A stretch of 64,000 bases of DNA from contig UROG01000006.1 of the NCBI GenBank assembly GCA_900549485.1, positions 1 to 64,000 on the forward strand, written 5' to 3'. Each line of letters begins with the position of its first letter. Within the stretch, counting starts at the first letter, position 1. This stretch comes from an uncultured Eubacteriales bacterium (lineage in GTDB: Bacteria > Bacillota > Clostridia > Oscillospirales > Oscillospiraceae). The notes under the pieces are model-generated. The model saw only the letters and a program-made list of their open reading frames with translations, did not search any database and was not told the DNA's origin. The position numbers and the translations under genes are program-made. Positions 1 through 9,152 of this stretch are shown here, one piece after another.

Positions 1-1490
1 TCTTCGTACTCCACGCCGCTGACAATCTCTTTGATTGCGTCCTCAATCTCTTTTATGAGCTGCTGTTGCTGCTCTATCATTTCCCGCTGTTTATCTACGC
101 TTTCGATAATAGATTGAAGCTCCTCAATTTCCGCATCGCAGCTTGCACGGGTGGCAGTAAATTCGTCCTTGTTAATCAGATTGGACATATAAAGGTCAAT
201 CAGATTAGCCCGCTTGCCCTCAATTTTCTTAATCTGCTCTTGCAGCTTTAGGACATCCGTTCCCGTTGTATCCATAGCAATGATGGACTGAATAACGGCA
301 GTTAGGTTGTTTATGATTTTATCCCTGTTGTATTTAAGGCTCTTGGTTACGAGATACATAATGTGGGTCGCATCCTCATTGCGGATAGACAAGCCCGTAC
401 AGCCGACTTGGTTTCCCGCTTTGTCGATATGGGGGCTTCCGTTCTTTGCAGCTTCATTGCAGCGCCACGCCTTATATCGGCTGCCGTCCTTTCGGGTTTT
501 ATATCTTGCCACATAGCTTGAGCCGCAGCAGCCGCATTTGATTTTGCCAGAGAACGGATAGCGGTTAGAGTGCTTTGCCTTGCCCTCCTGCGAAAGAGAT
601 TTTGCATCTAAAATGCGGTTTGCTTCATCGAATAACTCACGGGAGATAATCGGCTCGTGATGGTCTTTAATGATAACAAATTCCTCTTGCCCACGGTTGT
701 ACTTCTTTTCGTGAGATAGGAAGTCGGGCGTATAGGTCTTTTTCTGCACCAAATCTCCGCAGTATTTCTCGTTGCGTATCACTCGCAGAATGACCGTGTT
801 GCTCCATTCCTTGACCCGCATAGGACTGATGCCTTCCTCACGAAGCTCACGGGCGATGACGTGCGTTCCTTTGCCTTCGTTGACGAACTTATGAAAGATA
901 AGGCGTACAACCTTTGCGCCTTCCTCGTTGATAGTCATTTTGCCGCCCTCGACATCGTAGCCCAACATACTTCTGCCGAACACAACGCCTTGTTCCATCT
1001 GGCGTTTTTGACCCCACTTCACACGCTCGGAAGTCTTGCGGCTTTCTTCCTGTGCAATAGAGGACATAATCGCCAGTCGAAGCTCTGCATCGCCGTCTAA
1101 GGTGTTGATATTGTCATTCATAAATATAACACCGACGCCGTGCTTTTTCAATTCACGGGTGTAATAGATACTATCAAGGGTGTTTCTCGCAAAACGGGAA
1201 ATCTCCTTGGTGATAATCAAATCAAAGTCGCCGTTCTTGGCGCACGCTATCATACGGTTAAACTCTTTGCGCTTCTTTGTGTTCGTGCCAGAAATGCCCT
1301 CATCGGCAAAAATCTCATATAGCTCCCAATCGGGATTGCGCTCAATATACTGTCTGAAATACCGCTGCTGACTTTCAAACGAATTGGCTTGGTCTTCATT
1401 GTCCGTTGAAACACGGCAGTATGCAGCTACCTTTCGTTTCGTTTCAACCATTTTCAGTTCTTGGTTTAGGCGTTCATATCTATTTATCAT
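1..1490 (-). CDS. Large serine recombinase (3' end cut by window edge)
   Basis: Site-specific recombinase of the large serine family, which integrates and excises conjugative or mobilisable elements. The N-terminal resolvase domain opens with AAYCRVSTDNEDQ, whose Ser28 is the expected nucleophile, followed by the LIITKEISRFARN segment. A recombinase domain lies at about residues 165-280. A zinc-ribbon with CGCCG is near residue 320, and a coiled coil (EEIEELQSIIDKQREMIEQQ region) reaches the edge. About 496 residues are visible and no stop is reached. The ATG at 1490 is preceded by AAGGAG at a good distance. It is the only intact gene of a mobile element whose other visible parts are remnants. 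Family call is secure; the specific element is unknown. Confidence 0.93.
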   Translation of the reverse strand, partial: MINRYERLNQELKMVETKRKVAAYCRVSTDNEDQANSFESQQRYFRQYIERNPDWELYEIFADEGISGTNTKKRKEFNRMIACAKNGDFDLIITKEISRFARNTLDSIYYTRELKKHGVGVIFMNDNINTLDGDAELRLAIMSSIAQEESRKTSERVKWGQKRQMEQGVVFGRSMLGYDVEGGKMTINEEGAKVVRLIFHKFVNEGKGTHVIARELREEGISPMRVKEWSNTVILRVIRNEKYCGDLVQKKTYTPDFLSHEKKYNRGQEEFVIIKDHHEPIISRELFDEANRILDAKSLSQEGKAKHSNRYPFSGKIKCGCCGSSYVARYKTRKDGSRYKAWRCNEAAKNGSPHIDKAGNQVGCTGLSIRNEDATHIMYLVTKSLKYNRDKIINNLTAVIQSIIAMDTTGTDVLKLQEQIKKIEGKRANLIDLYMSNLINKDEFTATRASCDAEIEELQSIIESVDKQREMIEQQQQLIKEIEDAIKEIVSGVEYE

Positions 1491-1605
1491 AGCGAAGCTC
1501 CTTTCTCAGTAAACTTTGTTACTGTATTTAATTATAGAAAAAAGAGTGTGCGGTGTCGAATGTGCAAATTTGTTTTTTCACTCGGCTATGTAAAAACGCC
1601 AAGCG

Positions 1606-1926
1606 TTATGCTCGGCGTCTGCTTTTTTGCTCCCTGCTATATTGCTTTTCAAGCTCGACCAAACAGCGTTCCCGCTGAGAATGTGTCAGCAGCTTCCTTT
1701 TCTCCAAAGAAAGGAGTATCGACTTTTGGATATTCATAAGGAACGCAGCGTGTTCCTGCTCGTTTAATTCTGGAACAGGGTCGCCAACATAAACAAATTC
1801 TCTATGCAACAGCCGCAACACCTCCCTCGTTTCTAATGTATATGAGCTACCGCTTGTACCGTATAACGAGAGGGCTAATCCTTTTTTGCAAGCCCGATGC
1901 TGATGGCAAGGGCTTTGTCTGCGCAA
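1606..1926 (-). CDS. Small ORF upstream of the recombinase, unknown function
   Basis: The ORF has 106 codons from its first ATG, but the first 20 or so residues overlap the remnant toxin gene out of frame, so the true start is probably further in and may be non-ATG. The convincing part begins near LYGTSGSSYTLETREVLRLL. It is followed by an amphipathic helix-rich tail (KSILLSLEKRKLLTHSQRE) and a basic end. Short helical proteins of this kind often sit beside serine recombinases in Firmicute integrative elements. That comparison is from memory and no function is claimed. Confidence 0.45.
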   Translation of the reverse strand: MRRQSPCHQHRACKKGLALSLYGTSGSSYTLETREVLRLLHREFVYVGDPVPELNEQEHAAFLMNIQKSILLSLEKRKLLTHSQRERCLVELEKQYSREQKSRRRA

Positions 1927-2084
1927 TGAATAAAACGCCTGTCAAGAGTTCCTAAGTACTCTCGCAGGCGCTGCTTGTCTATGGTGCGGATTTGTTCAAA
2001 CAATATGATTTTCATAATATGAAGTTTTTTATAATCAACGTTCCTTTCAAAAGCGGCATCAGTGTCGCTTTTGTCAATAAAAAC
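1875..2084 (-). pseudogene. Remnant of a MazF/PemK-type mRNA interferase toxin
   Basis: Reading leftward from 2084, an open frame of about 69 codons ends at the TAG at 1875-1877. It contains KLHIMKIILFEQIRTIDKQR and later ADKALAISIGL, the C-terminal signature of MazF/PemK/Kid-family ribonuclease toxins. The N-terminal half, with the usual RG-E/P-rich strand, is missing: an in-frame stop precedes residue 1, and no antitoxin is seen. The family match is by motif recognition. The truncation is directly visible, so the copy should be inactive. Confidence 0.6.
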
Positions 2085-2311
2085 CTAACTAAAATGTACC
2101 TAATAATAAACAGCGCCGATGGGCTGCGAGGTATCTCACAAGTTCATCGGCTCTACGTCTTTGCATCTGCTACTTTGATGGGTGATATTTGCTGCATTCT
2201 AAATACGAAATCTAACCACTTATAAGCAGAGATTTCGCAGCGTTTCATAAGAAGCATAGTTTCCGTAAAAATATATAAAGTACATTTTTACAGGCACAAA
2301 ACGGTGAACTT
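2085..2311. other. Non-coding stretch between remnants
   Basis: No convincing gene on either strand. The only structure noted is a weak inverted repeat, GCCGATG near 2114 and CATCGGC near 2144. It separates the toxin remnant from the XRE remnant and is probably decayed mobile-element DNA. Confidence 0.4.
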
Positions 2312-2433
2312 ATGGGCGAAAGTAATACTGATTTTTACTTCGATTTTACGCCAATCGATCTGGCTATCAAAAAGCCAGAACAGCACAGAGTATGACGAGA
2401 GAACAGCTTGCCCGTATCATTACTACGCCCTAA
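2312..2433 (+). pseudogene. Frameshifted XRE-family regulator fragment
   Basis: From the ATG at 2312 the frame reads DFYFDFTPIDLAIKK. At the A-run 2369-2373 the similarity jumps to the next frame, continuing ARTAQSMTREQLARI before a stop at 2431-2433. Joined, this is the start of a typical integrative-element helix-turn-helix regulator (pattern FDFxPxxxAIKKAR..xGMTREQLA). The remaining domain is gone and the CRISPR array follows within 60 nt. The frameshift and truncation make it non-functional. Family assignment is from motif memory. Confidence 0.55.
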
Positions 2434-2491
2434 GGCATTTTTAGCTTACCACTTCACAATCGGCAACGATTACGAATTATCCGCCTTCATC

Positions 2492-5400
2492 ATTTCAATC
2501 CACGCGCCCCGCAAGGGGCGCGACCTAAATTTCCCCTTAAATACACAAAATAGCTTTAGAATTTCAATCCACGCGCCCCGCAAGGGGCGCGACATTGGCT
2601 CCTAATATAAGCCGCTATGGTGAAATAGATTTCAATCCACGCGCCCCGCAAGGGGCGCGACCAGTCAGTCGGTCAAAGCCAATTCTTGCACGAGATTTCA
2701 ATCCACGCGCCCCGCAAGGGGCGCGACGATGACTTATAATAATTGTTTACACACCATAAAATGATTTCAATCCACGCGCCCCGCAAGGGGCGCGACCCGC
2801 ATCACAGAGAGATAACGCGATCCTGACGGCGATTTCAATCCACGCGCCCCGCAAGGGGCGCGACCTCTGACAAGCTCTCCGCCGTGCTGGAGTTCTCAAT
2901 TTCAATCCACGCGCCCCGCAAGGGGCGCGACTTCCGCCCGGCTACAAGGTCGGGCCCGTCGTCGACATTTCAATCCACGCGCCCCGCAAGGGGCGCGACG
3001 GTTTTAAATCCGGCTTTGTCGGAAAGCAAAATGATTTCAATCCACGCGCCCCGCAAGGGGCGCGACGTCCCGCGCGGCTGCTGCCTCAGCGTAGCTGTGG
3101 AATTTCAATCCACGCGCCCCGCAAGGGGCGCGACTCTTTCAATTCTCTTATTGTATTTTTACACTTTGGAATTTCAATCCACGCGCCCCGCAAGGGGCGC
3201 GACGTGCGCACGTCTTGTTGATAGCACATCTGTAACGGTATTTCAATCCACGCGCCCCGCAAGGGGCGCGACGAATGGGACTTGCGCAAGACGCGCTATC
3301 GCCTGAATTTCAATCCACGCGCCCCGCAAGGGGCGCGACGGCTTAATAACAGTATTTGCCTTATCAATATGCTATTTCAATCCACGCGCCCCGCAAGGGG
3401 CGCGACGATCGACATCAGGATATTTCTTTTTATCTTTTCTAAATTTCAATCCACGCGCCCCGCAAGGGGCGCGACTTTATTGTAGGAATGAAGTCAAGAG
3501 CGTCAAAAATTTCAATCCACGCGCCCCGCAAGGGGCGCGACTCGGAACGAGTGATCTCATCAAGATAACGGCGGTATTTCAATCCACGCGCCCCGCAAGG
3601 GGCGCGACACGTATGTTATAATTAAACCATCCTGAGGGGGGGCGAATTTCAATCCACGCGCCCCGCAAGGGGCGCGACTGTGCTAAAGTCTCCCAATAGG
3701 CAACAAGCTCTTGAATTTCAATCCACGCGCCCCGCAAGGGACGCGACTTGATAGCTTAGATAGTCGTACAAATATAATTTTATTTCAATCCACGCGCCCC
3801 GCAAGGGGCGCGACTATATAAAAACACTTATTCATTCGCTTATAGGTATTTCAATCCACGCGCCCCGCAAGGGGCGCGACTCGATCAGTTTATCCAGCGT
3901 TTCCGCGTCGATCTTATTTCAATCCACGCGCCCCGCAAGGGGCGCGACAGCCCGCACCGATAATCATATACCACATCAAATAATTTCAATCCACGCGCCC
4001 CGCAAGGGGCGCGACACATCAAATAGAACATTCCGGCGAAGAGCATAGCATTTCAATCCACGCGCCCCGCAAGGGGCGCGACTTCATTTTCACATGATTT
4101 CGGACGGCATACCGGAAATTTCAATCCACGCGCCCCGCAAGGGGCGCGACGCCGCCGCGCGTGTCGCGTCCCTCTCCGGAACGATTTCAATCCACGCGCC
4201 CCGCAAGGGGCGCGACTACTCTTGACTTTTGCGTATGTTGAGAGTATCATTATTTCAATCCACGCGCCCCGCAAGGGGCGCGACGTTTTCGTATTCCTGC
4301 ACGATGTCCGTTGCATTGATATTTCAATCCACGCGCCCCGCAAGGGGCGCGACTTCGTGCTTGATCCGGCGGCGACCGACAAGACGGCATTTCAATCCAC
4401 GCGCCCCGCAAGGGGCGCGACTAGTAGTTTCAGCACTTGAAAGTGGAGAAGCCTTAATTTCAATCCACGCGCCCCGCAAGGGGCGCGACGACCCGCATCT
4501 ATACCAATGCCTGGAACTACAAAAATTTCAATCCACGCGCCCCGCAAGGGGCGCGACAAAGCGTGATAACGAAGCCCGCGATCGACTTCGTATTTCAATC
4601 CACGCGCCCCGCAAGGGGCGCGACTCGGCGGCGGAGTACAACACGCTTGTTTCGTATATATTTCAATCCACGCGCCCCGCAAGGGGCGCGACAGGAAACC
4701 GACGCGCGGCAAACTGTTAAAAACCATTTCAATCCACGCGCCCCGCAAGGGGCGCGACTATAATTCTCAACATCGTACAGATAATTTATTGCTATTTCAA
4801 TCCACGCGCCCCGCAAGGGGCGCGACCAAGAGGGATTAAGCAATGTTGATTTTGTAGGATTATTTCAATCCACGCGCCCCGCAAGGGGCGCGACATTATA
4901 TATGCAAGCAAGAAATTTGCTTAGTATTTAATTTCAATCCACGCGCCCCGCAAGGGGCGCGACGAGTTGTCGGACGGGTCTTGCACAACGCCCTGATCAT
5001 TTCAATCCACGCGCCCCGCAAGGGGCGCGACATCATCATAGATATAGGGAGTTGCCGCAACGACGATTTCAATCCACGCGCCCCGCAAGGGGCGCGACCC
5101 GACGGACACCCCTATGCTTTTTGCATACTCCAATTTCAATCCACGCGCCCCGCAAGGGGCGCGACTCTGTTTTGACAGTGTTCCGAGTATGATTCCTAAA
5201 ATTTCAATCCACGCGCCCCGCAAGGGGCGCGACTTCAATGATCTTCAGCGTTCTGTTCTTGGTATTCAATTTCAATCCACGCGCCCCGCAAGGGGCGCGA
5301 CATCACTGGACCAACAACGGCAACTAAACCTGCAATAATTTCAATCCACGCGCCCCGCAAGGGGCGCGACCTTTTTGAAATGCTTGCTTAGAACTGGCAC

Positions 5401-6992
5401 CACTATTTCAATCCACGCGCCCCGCAAGGGGCGCGACGCAAACCCTATCGCGCCGCCAACAAGACCGCCGAGATTTCAATCCACGCGCCCCGCAAGGGGC
5501 GCGACGCAGTCCTCCGTAGTTTCTTGCAACCTGTTCAATATTTCAATCCACGCGCCCCGCAAGGGGCGCGACGTACAAAAAGGAGATATAGATATATGCG
5601 AGAAAAATTTCAATCCACGCGCCCCGCAAGGGGCGCGACGGTATTTATATCCCCCTCCGCTTGGGGCATAGAAAATTTCAATCCACGCGCCCCGCAAGGG
5701 GCGCGACGGTATGACTTCAATAGCCTATTATGGGAAGGATCAATTTCAATCCACGCGCCCCGCAAGGGGCGCGACTCCCTTATTACTATTATAATAGGAG
5801 GGAGTCGTAATTTCAATCCACGCGCCCCGCAAGGGGCGCGACATCGCATCATCATAAAACATTTCTGTTTCCATATATTTCAATCCACGCGCCCCGCAAG
5901 GGGCGCGACTACGTATCAATGGGCTTACAATTCTCAGATGGTAATTTCAATCCACGCGCCCCGCAAGGGGCGCGACGCTTCTTTTGAGCGCATTTGCAAC
6001 TTTATTGATCTATTTCAATCCACGCGCCCCGCAAGGGGCGCGACATTACCTCTGTCCTGCAATGCAAGCGCATCAGCAACGATTTCAATCCACGCGCCCC
6101 GCAAGGGGCGCGACTTTATAGTCTCTATCTCATTGCCTACACCATCATATTTCAATCCACGCGCCCCGCAAGGGGCGCGACTTTCCAAGATCAGATTTGA
6201 CTTTGAGTCAAATTCGATTTCAATCCACGCGCCCCGCAAGGGGCGCGACCTCTTAGCGAGTAATATGAAAAGATCTTCTGGATATTTCAATCCACGCGCC
6301 CCGCAAGGGGCGCGACCCCCATCATTTTTGGCTCTTGACTTAATCCCCACAATATTTCAATCCACGCGCCCCGCAAGGGGCGCGACGTAGATATCTGCAT
6401 ATACCTTGCGAGTATCATTGTGATTTCAATCCACGCGCCCCGCAAGGGGCGCGACCGCATACGGGGTAGCGCCCTGCATATCGGTCTTATTTCAATCCAC
6501 GCGCCCCGCAAGGGGCGCGACGAGTTGTCGGACGGGTCTTGCACAACGCCCTGATCATTTCAATCCACGCGCCCCGCAAGGGGCGCGACGCGCCGAACAG
6601 GATAGCACTGTCAATAACCTTGCCATTTCAATCCACGCGCCCCGCAAGGGGCGCGACGATTCTCGCCTAATGCGGTGCTCCAAGCTTTGGATTTCAATCC
6701 ACGCGCCCCGCAAGGGGCGCGACATTTTAATGATGTTTACGTAGCAACAATGCAAGACATTTCAATCCACGCGCCCCGCAAGGGGCGCGACAGTGGTCTG
6801 CTTCATGCCGGTATCGCCGTTCACATTTCAATCCACGCGCCCCGCAAGGGGCGCGACTCAACTCCTATGCTTCGCGCCATCCGTTCTATCTATTTCAATC
6901 CACGCGCCCCGCAAGGGGCGCGACTCCAGAGGGGCAGTTACAACGCATTCATGAGCTGGATTTCAATCCACGCGCCCCGCAAGGGGCGCGAC
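2492..6992 (-). CRISPR. Type I-C CRISPR array, 67 repeats and 66 spacers
   Basis: I counted 67 copies of a 33-nt repeat at an average period of 67.7 nt, with spacers of about 33-37 nt. In the transcribed (minus) sense the repeat starts GTCGCGCCCC and ends GTGGATTGAAAT. It folds into an 8-bp stem CGCGCCCC/GGGGCGCG around a TTGC loop, the classic I-C form. All copies appear identical except repeat 19 (3715-3747), which has one change at 3741. The leader is at the high-coordinate end next to cas2, so the newest spacers lie near 6960 and the oldest near 2492. Even the leader-distal repeat is canonical. The spacer at 4964-4998 recurs at 6522-6556, and the spacers at 3949-3982 and 4016-4049 overlap in sequence. 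Confidence 0.99.
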
Positions 6993-7163
6993 AGCAAAAA
7001 TGCACAAAAATTTTTCTGCATTTTTGCAATAACAGACAATAAACGTAGAAAAACTAACATAAAACGCCGTCTGTCAAAGCGCTTCCACTATAAAAGTCAG
7101 TACATATACTCGCAAAAACAAGTGCGAACCTGCCTGATGTTTTCTGTTTGCTTACCCTTCGCA
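6993..7163 (-). promoter_or_regulatory. CRISPR leader with promoter and junction palindrome
   Basis: AT-rich 171-nt interval between cas2 and the first repeat. On the minus strand TCGCAA at 7110-7115 (read TTGCGA) is followed after 17 nt by TATAGT (7092-7087), a plausible promoter starting near 7080. A near-perfect palindrome with 17-nt arms (6994-7027, one mismatch) abuts the first repeat. It could be a leader-anchoring signal for Cas1-Cas2 or a structure at the 5' end of pre-crRNA. No gene is seen here. Confidence 0.7.
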
Positions 7164-7454
7164 CTAAATCATAAGTGTCTCCTCCGGCAGATACGTTTGC
7201 TTGCAGCCAAAATGTTCGATCTTCTTTTCGTATTGCTTACCTAAATAATAAAATCGCAGACTATCCCTCTTGGGATCCATGATCTTGCAAATGGTATTTT
7301 GAAGACTGCGGCACTGTGCTGTGTCCAGCAAACACTCAAACACGGAATTCTGCACTCTTTGTCCGTAGTTGACACACTGTTTTGCTATCTGCCGCAAACG
7401 CCGACGCCCGGCGGCATCCTCTGTATTTACATCATAGGTGATTAGTACCAGCAT
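7164..7454 (-). CDS. cas2: CRISPR-associated endonuclease Cas2
   Basis: Cas2 of 96 residues, the dimer that bridges two Cas1 dimers in the spacer-integration complex. The start MLVLITYDVNTED carries the beta-1 strand ending in the conserved Asp, and the body has NSVFECLLD typical of the ferredoxin-like fold. A longer upstream frame exists, but family length and the MLVLITYD start favour 7454. It begins 7 nt after cas1 ends and is the last cas gene before the leader, the usual I-C arrangement. Confidence 0.96.
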   Translation of the reverse strand: MLVLITYDVNTEDAAGRRRLRQIAKQCVNYGQRVQNSVFECLLDTAQCRSLQNTICKIMDPKRDSLRFYYLGKQYEKKIEHFGCKQTYLPEETLMI

Positions 7455-7461
7455 ACACCCC

Positions 7462-8493
7462 TCACTTCCATAAAAACGGCGGATAGTCGTCCAGATCGCC
7501 CCGCAGAAACCTTGCCAATAAGAGACTCTGCACATAGGGAACCAGCCCCCAAGGAAGCTTCTCCTCCAGAAACGGATGAGTGATTGTTTCCCTTTTGCGC
7601 TCCTGCCATTTCTGCAAAAAGCTTTTGCGTCCTGTGTCCGTCAAAAATACAGCTTCACTCTCCCGAAAATCGAAATCCTCCGGCTTTATGATGCGATTAT
7701 TGACCATAGTCAGCACAAAACGATCCGCAAAGCAGGGGCGCAGCTCCTCCATCAGATCCAGCGCAAGGGATTCACGCCCCGGACGGTCCCTGTGAAGAAA
7801 TCCTACATAGGCATCCAGCCCGACGCTTTCCAAAGCGGAAGCGCAGTCGTGAGCCAACAGGCTGTACGCAAAGGACAGCATTGCATTGATGGCATCCAGC
7901 GGCGGACGGCGGCTGCGCTCCCGGAAAAAGAAGGTATCCTTTCCCTGCAAAATCATGTCATCCAGTACACTGAAATAGGCAGTTGCACCGGCGCCCTCCA
8001 ACCCCCGGAGGCTGTCAAGCGAGGTTTCTGCCGTGATTTGTGGCAGAAGTCCCTGTAATTGCTGCGACACTGCCGCAAAGCGCTCACTGTCGATTCGCAT
8101 GGCATGATCACGACGGGTGCGCTCTACGCTCCAACGGGCGTTATATACCTTGCCCAGAATCATCATCCGTGCCACGCGGCAGCTCTCAGATGGATCGTCG
8201 GCGACCCGATATTGTGCCCTCCGCAGCAGTACATTTCCCTGCATTTGCCCGGAGACACGAGCGAGAAAGCGTCCTCTCGGCGTGCAAAACGCAACGCCGA
8301 TCTCACGTTTGGCGCAAGCCCCCATCAGTGCCGGCGACGCGCCGGAATAGGAAAAGGATACAATACTTTGCAGCGTATGCAGCGGATAACGGGCAACGGC
8401 TTCCCCGTTGCGGTTCGCCACCGCATTTTCACCATCAAGCGAGAGGTACACATCCTCCGATGTGACGAACAATGTATTCAGAAGCTGCCTCAT
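7462..8493 (-). CDS. cas1: CRISPR-associated integrase Cas1 (type I-C)
   Basis: Cas1 of 343 residues, the metal-dependent integrase that inserts new spacers at the leader end. Expected active-site positions are visible: Glu166 in GLEGAG, His234 in FLHRDRPGRESLALD, and the acidic cluster DLMEE at 246-250. I chose the ATG at 8493 because it gives the family N-terminus MRQLLNTLFVTSEDVYL and an ATGA overlap with cas4. The upstream 23 codons are cas4 sequence in another frame. It acts with Cas2 and Cas4. Confidence 0.97.
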   Translation of the reverse strand: MRQLLNTLFVTSEDVYLSLDGENAVANRNGEAVARYPLHTLQSIVSFSYSGASPALMGACAKREIGVAFCTPRGRFLARVSGQMQGNVLLRRAQYRVADDPSESCRVARMMILGKVYNARWSVERTRRDHAMRIDSERFAAVSQQLQGLLPQITAETSLDSLRGLEGAGATAYFSVLDDMILQGKDTFFFRERSRRPPLDAINAMLSFAYSLLAHDCASALESVGLDAYVGFLHRDRPGRESLALDLMEELRPCFADRFVLTMVNNRIIKPEDFDFRESEAVFLTDTGRKSFLQKWQERKRETITHPFLEEKLPWGLVPYVQSLLLARFLRGDLDDYPPFLWK

Positions 8494-9152
8494 GGCGTCA
8501 CCTCCAGATGCTCCCGCAGATAGTCCGTAACAGACCGTTTCCGCATAAGCTTCGGCAGACACAGCTCCTTGAGAGAGCAGGCATTGCAGGCTTTTGCCGG
8601 TTTTACCTTCGGCGTCCAGCCCCGCTCATACAGAGCGTGCATCTCCTTGATAAGCGTTTTAACTTCCTGCCGCAGCTCAGGTGTAAATTCGACCTCTGTG
8701 CGGCGGTGCGTCTCGCCATAGTACAGTGCGCCGGTCGAAACCTCACAGCAGAGCATCTCCTCCAGACACATAGCCTGCCCGCAGAGCTGCAAGGCGTCCG
8801 AGGTGTCCTGTTTGGGCTTGCCGCGTTTGTACTCTACCGGGTAAGGCTGCCACAAGCCATCTTTTCCTTTCAGGGGAATGCCGGTGATGCCGCGGTGGAA
8901 TTCCAGCACATCACAGGCACCGGAAACGCCCAAGGTCGGGGAGGATATCCGCATATCCCGTGTAATGAGCAGGTCTCCCCTGCTTTCGGTAAAGTCCTTA
9001 TCATGGGCTCGTTCGTGAAGGATTGCGCCGTCTGTGGTGCGGTAATTCTCTGCCCATTGGTTTTCAATATGGATCAGTGCCCATTGTCTGCGGCAAAATT
9101 TGAAATGCTGCAAACCGGAGAGCTGGAGAAAGCTCTCCTCCGGATAGATCAC
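8490..9152 (-). CDS. cas4: CRISPR-associated exonuclease Cas4
   Basis: Cas4 of 220 residues, a RecB-fold Fe-S nuclease that trims prespacers and helps select those with a correct PAM and orientation. Four likely cluster ligands are Cys20, Cys189, Cys192 and Cys198. The nuclease site is His46, Asp81 in GACDVLEF, and Glu107-x-Lys109 in PVEYKRGKPK, with Gln122 in the following QLCGQAM helix. It overlaps cas7 and cas1 by 4 nt each, indicating translational coupling. All key residues appear present. Confidence 0.96.
   Translation of the reverse strand: MIYPEESFLQLSGLQHFKFCRRQWALIHIENQWAENYRTTDGAILHERAHDKDFTESRGDLLITRDMRISSPTLGVSGACDVLEFHRGITGIPLKGKDGLWQPYPVEYKRGKPKQDTSDALQLCGQAMCLEEMLCCEVSTGALYYGETHRRTEVEFTPELRQEVKTLIKEMHALYERGWTPKVKPAKACNACSLKELCLPKLMRKRSVTDYLREHLEVTP

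Noticed and set aside
2408..7001. Many open frames inside the CRISPR array on both strands, up to 288 codons, rich in FNPRAPQGAR or SRPLRGAWIE units
   Set aside because: They are translations of the 33-nt repeat, a multiple of three, and have no coding support.
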